A stretch of 64,000 nucleotides of DNA, taken from Azophilus sp965199705. GTDB lineage: Bacteria; Pseudomonadota; Gammaproteobacteria; Pseudomonadales; Azotimanducaceae. How positions within the stretch are numbered: position 1 is the first letter of the stretch; each line of letters begins with the position of its first letter. The DNA is taken from NCBI GenBank assembly GCA_965199705.1, contig OZ241359.1, positions 248,001 to 312,000 on the forward strand, in the 5' to 3' direction. Position numbers and translations under genes: made by a program. Positions 33,581-42,535 of this stretch are shown piece after piece. The notes beneath the pieces are model-generated. The model was not told where the DNA came from, did not search any database, and worked only from the letters and a program-made list of their open reading frames with translations.

Positions 33581-34823
33581 TCACTTCCGTTCTGGCGTTG
33601 AACGGGGCGACGCGAATGAGCAGGAGCATGCCCGGAATAGCGATGAGCGTGCACAGCACAAAGAAGCCGCTCCAGCCCAGTGTTTCCGCCAGATATCCGG
33701 ATGCGGCATTAAGAAAGGTGCGCGGCACGGCAGCCAGGGCGGTAAACAGGGCGAACTGAGTCGCCGCCAGCGCAGGCTCGGTTTCCCGCGCAATGAAACC
33801 GATAAAGGCGGCCGTACCCAGGCCGACGCCCAGGTACTCGAAGGCGATCACGCCGGCGAGCAAGATCGGGTCCCGGCCCACTTCCGCCAGCCAGACGAAT
33901 CCCAGGATGGAAACGATCTGCACTACGCCAAACAGCCAGAGGCCGCGATTGATGCCGATGCGCACGATCAGCAGTCCCCCGAGCAGGCCGCCAATAATCG
34001 ACGGCCAGAGGGCAGCATTCTTGGCGATCAAACCGATCTCGGAATTGGTGAAGCCAAGGTCAAGATAGAAGGGTGTGGAGAGAGCCGTCGCCATGCTGTC
34101 GCCCAGCTTGTAGGCCAGGATGAATGTCAACACCAGCAGCCCGCCGCCGAGACCGCGGCGCGTGAAAAACTCGGAAAAGGCAGTGCGCGCCACGGAAACA
34201 AGGTTGGCAGCCCCGGCACTGTGCCTCGAAGGCTCGCGAATCGCCAGTGTGAGCGCCACGCCGATCAGCATGAACGCCGCCATCACCAGGAATACCTGAT
34301 CCCACGGAATGCTGTCGGCCAGGACCATGCCCAGAGAACCGGGTATCAGGCCGGCAACTCGGTAGGCCTGCACGTGGATGGCGTTGCCGAGCCCGAGCTC
34401 GGCGTCACCGTGCAGAAGCTCGCGCCGATAGGCGTCAATGGCTACGTCCTGAGTGGCGCTGAATATGGCCACCAGAACGGTCACGAAGGCGACGACGCCA
34501 ATCTGATCCAGTGGATGAAACAGGCCGATGAGGGCGATGCTCAGGATCAGGCCGATCTGGGTCATCAGCAGCCAGCCTCGACGGCGGCCAAGGAAAGGGG
34601 GCGTCCAGGCGTCCAGCAGCGGCGCCCAGAGAAACTTCCAGACATACGGCGCGCCCACCAGGGTAAACAGGCCAATGGTGGTCAGATCCACGCCTTCGCC
34701 ACGCAGCCAGGCTGGTACAAGTTGAATCAGCAGGTAGAGCGGCAACCCGGAAACGATGCCGGTGAATACGCAAATCAGCATCGGCCAGCTGATGATTTTC
34801 CGAAGCAGCGCAGCCTCGCGCAT
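33534..34823 (-). CDS. ampG: AmpG-type muropeptide permease (MFS)
   Basis: A 429-aa major facilitator protein of the AmpG family, which imports anhydro-muropeptides into the cytosol for recycling. About 12 transmembrane helices can be seen, beginning at KIISWPMLICVFTGIVSGLP. The loop-2 LGRRRGWL and the ATQDVAIDAYRRELL block are typical of AmpG. The ATG at 34823 was chosen because the upstream extension is not conserved. It is divergent from groES, and AmpD, which acts on its substrate, is encoded about 5 kb away. The C-terminal tail is shorter than in E. coli AmpG. Confidence 0.88.
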   Translation of the reverse strand: MREAALLRKIISWPMLICVFTGIVSGLPLYLLIQLVPAWLRGEGVDLTTIGLFTLVGAPYVWKFLWAPLLDAWTPPFLGRRRGWLLMTQIGLILSIALIGLFHPLDQIGVVAFVTVLVAIFSATQDVAIDAYRRELLHGDAELGLGNAIHVQAYRVAGLIPGSLGMVLADSIPWDQVFLVMAAFMLIGVALTLAIREPSRHSAGAANLVSVARTAFSEFFTRRGLGGGLLVLTFILAYKLGDSMATALSTPFYLDLGFTNSEIGLIAKNAALWPSIIGGLLGGLLIVRIGINRGLWLFGVVQIVSILGFVWLAEVGRDPILLAGVIAFEYLGVGLGTAAFIGFIARETEPALAATQFALFTALAAVPRTFLNAASGYLAETLGWSGFFVLCTLIAIPGMLLLIRVAPFNARTEVTTQAEDSAIDAPTQR

Positions 34824-34943
34824 TACGATATCTCCGTCGTGGCGCCGTATCCGGCCCAGGCCGGCCTTTGGCGTGACGTGAGAATTTTTTCCCGCCAAGC
34901 CTTGAAACCGGAAATCGCGGCCCTATTATATGCCACCCTTGAG

Positions 34944-34970
34944 TTAGCACTCTCACGGGGAGACTGCTAA
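34944..34970 (+). promoter_or_regulatory. CIRCE operator (HrcA-binding site) upstream of groESL
   Basis: TTAGCACTC, 9-nt spacer, then GACTGCTAA. The consensus is TTAGCACTC-N9-GAGTGCTAA, so there is one mismatch in the right arm. HrcA represses groESL through this site; its gene is outside the window. Confidence 0.93.
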
Positions 34971-35074
34971 CTGGCGGCGCCAAAGCGCTTTTATTGGCTG
35001 GCCGGCGGACGCAGCGGCAGCCTTGGAACGGGAAACCCGCCGTGTGGCGGCGGCCAACTGGGAGCAATGAGACC

Positions 35075-35365
35075 ATGAAAATTCGACCCCTACACGACCG
35101 CGTCGTTGTGCGCCGGTTGGAAGAGGAGACCACCACGGCAGGAGGCATCGTGCTTCCCGACTCTGCCACGGAAAAGCCTTCCCAAGGCGAAGTCCTGGCG
35201 GTAGGGCCGGGCAAGCTCACGGACAGTGGCGAAGTTCGCCCTGTGGATGTGAAGGCCGGAGACAGGATCATCTTCGGACAATACGGCGGCAGCACGGTGA
35301 AGATCGACGGTGAGGAGCTTCTGATCCTCAGCGAGAACGAGATCTTCGGCGTGCTCGAAGGCTAA
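35075..35365 (+). CDS. groES: Co-chaperonin GroES
   Basis: A 96-aa heptameric lid of the GroEL chaperonin. Family blocks are MKIRPLHDRVVVRRLEEET, then GGIVLPDSATEKPSQGEV with the mobile loop, and VKAGDRIIFGQYGGSTVKID. The ATG at 35075 follows GGGAGCAATGAGACC. CIRCE lies about 105 bp upstream, and groEL follows after 29 bp with its own ribosome-binding site (ACGAGGAACAGGCA). Confidence 0.97.
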   Translation: MKIRPLHDRVVVRRLEEETTTAGGIVLPDSATEKPSQGEVLAVGPGKLTDSGEVRPVDVKAGDRIIFGQYGGSTVKIDGEELLILSENEIFGVLEG

Positions 35366-35394
35366 CTGTTGAACCAGCAAACGAGGAACAGGCA

Positions 35395-37035
<1,641 letters not shown>

Positions 37036-37058
37036 CCAGAGCCTCTTTGGCGAACCCG

Positions 37059-37088
37059 AAAAGCCCCGCCCCTGGCGGGGCTTTTTTC
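37059..37088 (+). terminator. Intrinsic terminator of groESL
   Basis: Perfect 9-bp stem AGCCCCGCC/GGCGGGGCT (37062-37070 and 37074-37082) with a CCT loop, an A-run before it and a T-run after it. It may act in both directions. Confidence 0.9.
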
Positions 37089-37134
37089 TGACGAGCGAAC
37101 GCCCAGCGAGTAACTCGCCCACCGGTGCTCGATC

Positions 37135-37168
37135 CACCCCCCTGGCTGGCGCGCCATTCGGCTCAGGC
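37135..37168 (+). repeat. Dispersed hairpin-repeat copy N
   Basis: CCACCCCCCTGGCTGGCGC, GCCATTCGGCTCAGG. It resembles copy C most (CTGGCGCCATGTGCGGCTCAG). It lies between the groEL terminator and the restriction island, on the chromosomal side of the left direct repeat. Confidence 0.5.
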
Positions 37169-37240
37169 GTTCACAAGCCAGTCGCTGAGGCGCGTCATTC
37201 GCGAATTCGCAGCCAGAGCGTGTTCCTCGTTCGCGTCAGC

Positions 37241-37270
37241 TTGACCCCGCACTTTGCCCGCTTGTCTAAT
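37241..37270 (+). promoter_or_regulatory. Predicted sigma-70 promoter of the restriction operon
   Basis: TTGACC (37241) and TCTAAT (37265) are separated by 18 bp and lie 30 bp before the mod start. The 12-bp direct repeat that brackets the island lies in the spacer. Confidence 0.5.
37250..37261 (+). repeat. Left 12-bp direct repeat of the restriction island
   Basis: CACTTTGCCCGC, identical to 44707-44718. The two copies flank the four-gene island and may be a target-site duplication. Confidence 0.5.
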
Positions 37271-37299
37271 GGCTGGCAACTTCAAGGGGACCGCGGGCC

Positions 37300-38925
37300 G
37301 TGACCACCCTCAACTTCAAGGGCAGGGTTTTCGTCGAGAACCATCACTTGGCGGTGCCCTACCATGAGCTGAAGCCGATGCGGGCCAAGGGGCTGTCCGA
37401 GCGGGCCAGCCTGCACGACAACCTGATCCTGCACGGTGACAACTTGGCGGCGCTGAAGGCGCTGCTCCCCACCTACCACCGCAAGGTCAAGTGCATTTTC
37501 ATCGACCCGCCCTACAACACGGGCAACGAGGGCTGGGCCTACAACGACCGCGTGAACTCGCCGATGATGCAGGACTGGCTTGGCAAGGTGGTGGACCGGG
37601 ACGACCTGACCCGGCACGACAAGTGGTGCTGCATGATGCTGCCGCGCCTCAAGCTGCTGCGGGAGATGCTCACCGACGACGGCGCGATTTTCATCACCAT
37701 CGACGACAACGAGGTGCATCGGCTACGGTGCTTGATGGATGATGTGTTTGGGGAAGACAATTTTGTTGCGAACGTGGTCTGGCAAAAGGTGTTTTCTCCA
37801 AAGAACACAGCCAAGCACTTTTCGGCAGATCATGATCATGTCCTGGTCTACTCGCGCCAAGCCGAAAGTTGGCAACCAAATTTGCTGCAACGCGGCGACC
37901 AAGCCACCAGTCGCTACAGGAATCCAGACGGGGACCCGCGCGGCCCTTGGTCTTCCAGCGATCTAACTGCCCGGAATTACTACAGCCAAGGCACCTACGA
38001 GGTTACGAGTCCTTCCGGCAATACCTTCACCCCCTCAGTAGGCAACTACTTCCGCGTCTCTCCCAGCAAGTTCAAGAAGCTGGACAATGACGGGAGAATT
38101 TGGTGGGGAGCCAAGGGAAGCAGCATGCCAAGGCTGAAGCGCTATCTTTCCGAAGTCAAAGAAGGTGTTGTGCCGCAAACCCTTTGGCCTCACAACGATG
38201 TCGGCCACACCCAAGAGGCAAAAAAAGAGCTTGTCTCTGTGCTGCAATTCGAGCGGTCGGAGGATGTTTTTGACACCGTAAAGCCCACCAAGCTAATCAA
38301 ACGCATCCTCCAGATCGCCACCGACAAAAACTCTATCATCCTCGACTCCTTCGCCGGCTCCGGCGCCACCGCCCATGCCGTGCTGGCGCTCAACAAGGAG
38401 GACAGCGGCAACCGGCGCTTCGTGCTGATCGAGTGCGAGGACTACGCTGACAGCATCACCGCCGAGCGTGTGCGCCGAGTGATTCGCGGCGTTCCCGCAG
38501 CGAAGGACCTCGACCTGAAGGCGGGCCTGGGCGGCACTTTCAGCTACTTCGAACTCGGCGAAGCCATGCGCCGCGAAACCATCCTCGACGGCAGCAGCCT
38601 GCCCGCCTACGACAAGCTGGCCGGCTACGTTTTCTTCACCGCCACCGGCGAGGAATTCGACCCCACAAAGGTCGATCAGTCCACCTGGTTCATCGGCAGC
38701 AGCCGACTCCACGACGTATTCCTGATGTACGTTGACGACATACAGAAGCTCAAGGACCTGGCTCTTACGACCAGCGTCGCCAAGAAGCTGCCGACCGGAA
38801 AACGCCAGCGGCTCGTTTTCGCGCCCACCAAGTACATGGACCCGGAGTTCCTGCACCACTACCGCATCACCTTCCAGCAGTTGCCTTTCGAGATCTACGA
38901 GGCAGCGGAAACGCTCATGAAATGA
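37300..38925 (+). CDS. mod: Type III restriction-modification methyltransferase (Mod), N6-adenine/N4-cytosine type
   Basis: A 541-aa beta-class DNA methyltransferase. Motif IV DPPY is at 69-72 (FIDPPYNTGNEGW) and the SAM-binding motif I is FAGSGATAHAV near residue 350, giving the IV-TRD-I order of this class. The target-recognition region lies between them, and its DNA (about 37740-38350) looks AT-richer than the flanks, as if exchanged. In type III systems Mod gives sequence specificity to the complex with Res. The start is the GTG at 37300. Its stop overlaps the res start (ATGA). No slipped-strand repeat tract for phase variation was seen. Confidence 0.9.
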   Translation: MTTLNFKGRVFVENHHLAVPYHELKPMRAKGLSERASLHDNLILHGDNLAALKALLPTYHRKVKCIFIDPPYNTGNEGWAYNDRVNSPMMQDWLGKVVDRDDLTRHDKWCCMMLPRLKLLREMLTDDGAIFITIDDNEVHRLRCLMDDVFGEDNFVANVVWQKVFSPKNTAKHFSADHDHVLVYSRQAESWQPNLLQRGDQATSRYRNPDGDPRGPWSSSDLTARNYYSQGTYEVTSPSGNTFTPSVGNYFRVSPSKFKKLDNDGRIWWGAKGSSMPRLKRYLSEVKEGVVPQTLWPHNDVGHTQEAKKELVSVLQFERSEDVFDTVKPTKLIKRILQIATDKNSIILDSFAGSGATAHAVLALNKEDSGNRRFVLIECEDYADSITAERVRRVIRGVPAAKDLDLKAGLGGTFSYFELGEAMRRETILDGSSLPAYDKLAGYVFFTATGEEFDPTKVDQSTWFIGSSRLHDVFLMYVDDIQKLKDLALTTSVAKKLPTGKRQRLVFAPTKYMDPEFLHHYRITFQQLPFEIYEAAETLMK

Positions 38926-41453
38926 TACTCAAGGACTACCAGAAACGCGCACTGGAAGCCGTTCAGGGCTACCTTGAGCGGCTCAGCGAGTGGCGCGAAA
39001 AGGCGGCGCCCTTGCTGGAGCTGGACCCGGACTACGACTGGGTCGAGCGCGCCTGGCAGAAGACCGTACCGGGACACTCCTATCTGCCGCGCCGTGACCC
39101 CCGGGGTCGGCCACTGCCATCCTTCTGCCTTAAAATTCCCACCGGCGGGGGCAAGACCCTCTTGGCCATCAAGGCCATTGATCTCGCCAACATCCACTAT
39201 CGGCGGCGCCAGACCGGGCTGGTGCTGTGGATCGTGCCCACAACCCAGATCTACAACCAGACCTTGGGCGCCCTGAAGGACCGCGACCACCCCTACCGCC
39301 AGCAGCTTGATCTGGCGTCCGCAGGCCGAACACTGGTGCTGGAGAAGAACAGCCACTTTCGCCCCGCCGATGTGCGCGAGAACCTTTGCGTGCTGATGCT
39401 CATGCTGCCGTCCGCCAATCGGCAAACCAAGGAGACCTTGCGGATGTTCCGCGACAGCGGCGGCTTCGAGGGCTTCTTCCCCCGCGATGACGACGTCGCC
39501 GGACAGAAGCGACTCGTCAAGGCCGTCCCCAATCTCGACACCTTCAAGCAGGGCCAGGGCCTCTGGAAGCGCCAGATCAAGACCTCTCTGGGCAACACCT
39601 TGCGCCTGCTGGACCCCCTCATCATCCTTGACGAGGGCCACAAGGCCTACAGCGTGGGCGCGAAGGAAACGCTGGAGGGGTTCAACCCCTGCTTGATCCT
39701 GGAACTCTCCGCCACTCCACCAACAACCGCCAATGTGCTGGTCGAGGTTTCCGGGCGCGACCTGCTGGCGGAGGAGATGATCAAACTCGACCTGCACATC
39801 CGCAACAGCGCCAGGGTCGATTGGAAGCAGACGCTGCTCGCGGCCATTGCGCACCGGGACGATCTCGAAAAGAAAGCCCTGGCACATGAAGCGGATACCG
39901 GCCAGTACATCCGGCCCATCTGCGTGATACAGGTCGAGCGGACCGGCCGCGACCAGCGCAAGGCGGGTTTCGTTCATGCGGACGATGTGCGCGACTACCT
40001 TGTTCGGGCGCCCGGCATCCGGCCGGAGCACATCGCCGTGAAGACCAGCCAGAAAGACGAACTGAATGATGTGGACGATGTCGGCGGCCTGATGTCCCGC
40101 GACTGCCCGATTCGCTACATCATCACCAAGCAGGCCTTGCAGGAAGGTTGGGACTGCGCCTTTGCCTATGTGCTATGCGTGCTGACCAATCCAAGTTCAA
40201 GAAGCGCACTCACCCAGTTGGTTGGCCGCATTCTGCGCCAACCCATGGCTCGCAAGACCGGCGTCCCGGCACTGGACGAGAGCTACGTCTTCTGTTTCCA
40301 GCGCCGCGGCAATGACCTGCTGCAAGAGGTGCGAAAGGGATTTGGACTGGAGGGCCTGCACGGTCTGGAAGGTCGTATTGAAGTGGACTCGGAGATCACC
40401 GGCGGGCCGCCGGAATTGATTCCACATGAACAACGGGCGGCCTTTAGGCAAGCGGCCAGCGACCTGGTGTTGCCAGCGTTCATGATCCAGGACCAGGGTC
40501 AATGGCGGCTGGTTTCCTACGAGGCGGACATACTCGCCCGGGTGCCGTGGGACGAGGTGGATGTGTCTCCGCTCTACGACCTTCCCCTAGGGCCGGGCGA
40601 GCGCCGCGAGTTGGAACTGCGGGCGGGCTTGGACCACGAACCCCTGCTCGGCGAGCCTGACGCGATTGAAAGCCTGGCTGCCAATGGCGACGAGGTGGAC
40701 TTCTACTTTGCGGCGCACCACCTGCTCGACGTCATGCCCAATCCGTGGCGCGGTCATGAACTGGCTCGCCAAGTGTTTGGACAGCTGTTCGAAAGGCGCC
40801 CCAAACAGCAGGTGGCGGCAAATGCAGTCTTCATATTGGAGGAAATGCGCAAGCGGCTTGGCGCGGAACGCGACCGCCTTGCCGAGCGCGTCTTTGAGAA
40901 GTTGCTTGACGCCGGTACCATGCGATTCATGGTGGTGACGGAAAACATGAGCTTCAACAAACTGCCCGACATCATCGAAGCGCCGCGCGCCAAGCAGGCC
41001 AACCGGGAGGATGATGGCGCACCCTTCCAGCGCAGTCTGTTCGACTGGACTGCCGAGGACGACCTGAACGGCTTGGAAAGCAAGGTGGCCACCTATCTGG
41101 ACCGCCAGGAGCGGCTGTTCTTCTGGTACCGCAACCGCGCCCGCAAGGACTACTTTGTGCAAGGCTGGCAAAGGGGGCGCATCTACGCGGACTTCATCGT
41201 CACCTTGCAACCCGATGAGCCGAACGCCGACGATGCCTTCCACCAAGTCTATGTGCTGGAGACCAAGGGCCTGCACCTCAAGCAGGCCGCTGACACCGAG
41301 TACAAACGCTCCGTATTCGACTTATGCACCGAGCACGCCCGGAAGGCCAACTGGGCCGACTTCGTGCCCGCCATGCACAGCAAGGTGATGCGCTTCAAGG
41401 TGGTGGATGAAGATGAGTGGGAGCAACGGCTGAATGCGGTGCTGGAGGCTTAG
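38922..41453 (+). CDS. res: Type III restriction endonuclease subunit (Res)
   Basis: An 843-aa superfamily 2 helicase-nuclease. Walker A is PTGGGKTLLA (73-82), motif II is DEGH near residue 237, and LVGRILRQPMARK is motif VI. The C-terminal PD-(D/E)XK nuclease shows GRIYADFIVTLQ followed by VYVLETKG (about 755-780), giving the D...ExK pattern. Res translocates along DNA or slides after ATP hydrolysis and cuts when two complexes meet. It overlaps mod by 4 bp and is followed after 5 bp by a cytosine methyltransferase gene, which is unusual for type III systems. Confidence 0.9.
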   Translation: MILKDYQKRALEAVQGYLERLSEWREKAAPLLELDPDYDWVERAWQKTVPGHSYLPRRDPRGRPLPSFCLKIPTGGGKTLLAIKAIDLANIHYRRRQTGLVLWIVPTTQIYNQTLGALKDRDHPYRQQLDLASAGRTLVLEKNSHFRPADVRENLCVLMLMLPSANRQTKETLRMFRDSGGFEGFFPRDDDVAGQKRLVKAVPNLDTFKQGQGLWKRQIKTSLGNTLRLLDPLIILDEGHKAYSVGAKETLEGFNPCLILELSATPPTTANVLVEVSGRDLLAEEMIKLDLHIRNSARVDWKQTLLAAIAHRDDLEKKALAHEADTGQYIRPICVIQVERTGRDQRKAGFVHADDVRDYLVRAPGIRPEHIAVKTSQKDELNDVDDVGGLMSRDCPIRYIITKQALQEGWDCAFAYVLCVLTNPSSRSALTQLVGRILRQPMARKTGVPALDESYVFCFQRRGNDLLQEVRKGFGLEGLHGLEGRIEVDSEITGGPPELIPHEQRAAFRQAASDLVLPAFMIQDQGQWRLVSYEADILARVPWDEVDVSPLYDLPLGPGERRELELRAGLDHEPLLGEPDAIESLAANGDEVDFYFAAHHLLDVMPNPWRGHELARQVFGQLFERRPKQQVAANAVFILEEMRKRLGAERDRLAERVFEKLLDAGTMRFMVVTENMSFNKLPDIIEAPRAKQANREDDGAPFQRSLFDWTAEDDLNGLESKVATYLDRQERLFFWYRNRARKDYFVQGWQRGRIYADFIVTLQPDEPNADDAFHQVYVLETKGLHLKQAADTEYKRSVFDLCTEHARKANWADFVPAMHSKVMRFKVVDEDEWEQRLNAVLEA

Positions 41454-41458
41454 GGCGG

Positions 41459-42535
41459 ATGCCGGTTGAGCGGAACAGCGACTGCCATGCTCTGCAGGGA
41501 TCTGGCGGCACTGGGATTAACGTCCACGCTGTGGATATCTTTTGCGGCATCGGCGGATTGACTCACGGCTTGGAACTAGCGGGGATCCAAGTGAAGGCAG
41601 GGTTCGACAACGACCCCTCATGCCACTTTGCCTTTGAGGCGAACAACCCTGGGGCAAGGTTCACTGAAGCCGACGCCCGAACGCTCAGCTTCTCGGACTT
41701 CAAGCCACACTATCAAGGCGCCGACGTAACCGCCTTGGTTGGGTGTGCGCCCTGCCAACCGTTCTCCGCGCACACCAGGCGTCAACGAGGCTCTGGGACG
41801 GATGACTGCTCGCTGGTGGAGGAGTTTGGCCGCCTGATCGCCGAAGGGCTGCCCGACTTGGTTTCCATGGAAAACGTGCCGGGGCTTGCCAAGCACGAAG
41901 TCTTCGGCACCCTGCGTAACAGTTTGAGCTCGTTGGGCTACGCACACGACTTTGGTGTCGTGTCTTGCGCCGACTACGGGGTCCCGCAGCAACGCCGACG
42001 CCTGGTTTTGGTCGCCTCACGCTTGGGCGCAGTATCGTTGCCAAAGCCATCGGCGGGCAACAAGACGGTCCGCGACTTCATAGGCGAACTACCGTCAATA
42101 GCCGACGGTAGCGCGTCCAGCACCGACCCCGTCCATGCCTGCATGCCGTTGTCCACAATCAACCGATCCCGCATTCGGCAATCCAAGCCCGGCGGTTCGT
42201 GGCGCGACTGGGAGCCTCACTTGGTTAGCAGCTGCCACACGAAGGCCTACTATCCCGCGCCCTACGGCCGAATGTGTTGGGATGCGCCGGCGCCGACCAT
42301 CACGACGCAATTCTGCTACTACAGCACGGGCCGCTTCGGCCACCCCGAGCAGCACCGCGCCCTGACGGTTCGGGAAGGCGCCCTGCTGCAGACCTTTCCC
42401 CCGGACTATGATCTGATTGAGTCGCCAGACAATCCACCGCCCATACACAAGTTGGCTCGGCAGGTCGGCAATGCGGTGCCGGTGGCGCTGGCCCGCGCCA
42501 TCGGCGAGTCCCTGTTGGATGCAGCGAATGGATGA
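41459..42535 (+). CDS. DNA (cytosine-5-)-methyltransferase
   Basis: A 358-aa C5 cytosine methyltransferase. Motif I VDIFCGIGGLTHGLELAG binds SAM; motif IV GCAPCQPFS carries the catalytic Cys99; then ENVPGL (motif VI), the QQRRRLVLVASR block (VIII) and the C-terminal GNAVPVALARAIGESLL (X). The recognition domain between VIII and IX is of ordinary size. The ATG at 41459 was chosen: it follows GGAGG by about 11 nt and starts 5 bp after the res stop. Its stop overlaps the next gene's start (ATGGATGA). The usual partner endonuclease is absent; the following GHKL gene may take that role. Confidence 0.9.
   Translation: MPVERNSDCHALQGSGGTGINVHAVDIFCGIGGLTHGLELAGIQVKAGFDNDPSCHFAFEANNPGARFTEADARTLSFSDFKPHYQGADVTALVGCAPCQPFSAHTRRQRGSGTDDCSLVEEFGRLIAEGLPDLVSMENVPGLAKHEVFGTLRNSLSSLGYAHDFGVVSCADYGVPQQRRRLVLVASRLGAVSLPKPSAGNKTVRDFIGELPSIADGSASSTDPVHACMPLSTINRSRIRQSKPGGSWRDWEPHLVSSCHTKAYYPAPYGRMCWDAPAPTITTQFCYYSTGRFGHPEQHRALTVREGALLQTFPPDYDLIESPDNPPPIHKLARQVGNAVPVALARAIGESLLDAANG

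Noticed and set aside
33456..34970. 504-codon open frame on the plus strand opposite ampG
   Set aside because: Antisense to a clear membrane protein; its product is Gln/Arg/Asp-rich without a fold signature.
37059..37088. groEL terminator as a hairpin-repeat copy
   Set aside because: It contains CCTGGCGGGG but has a normal terminator stem and T-run, and lacks the rest of the repeat core.
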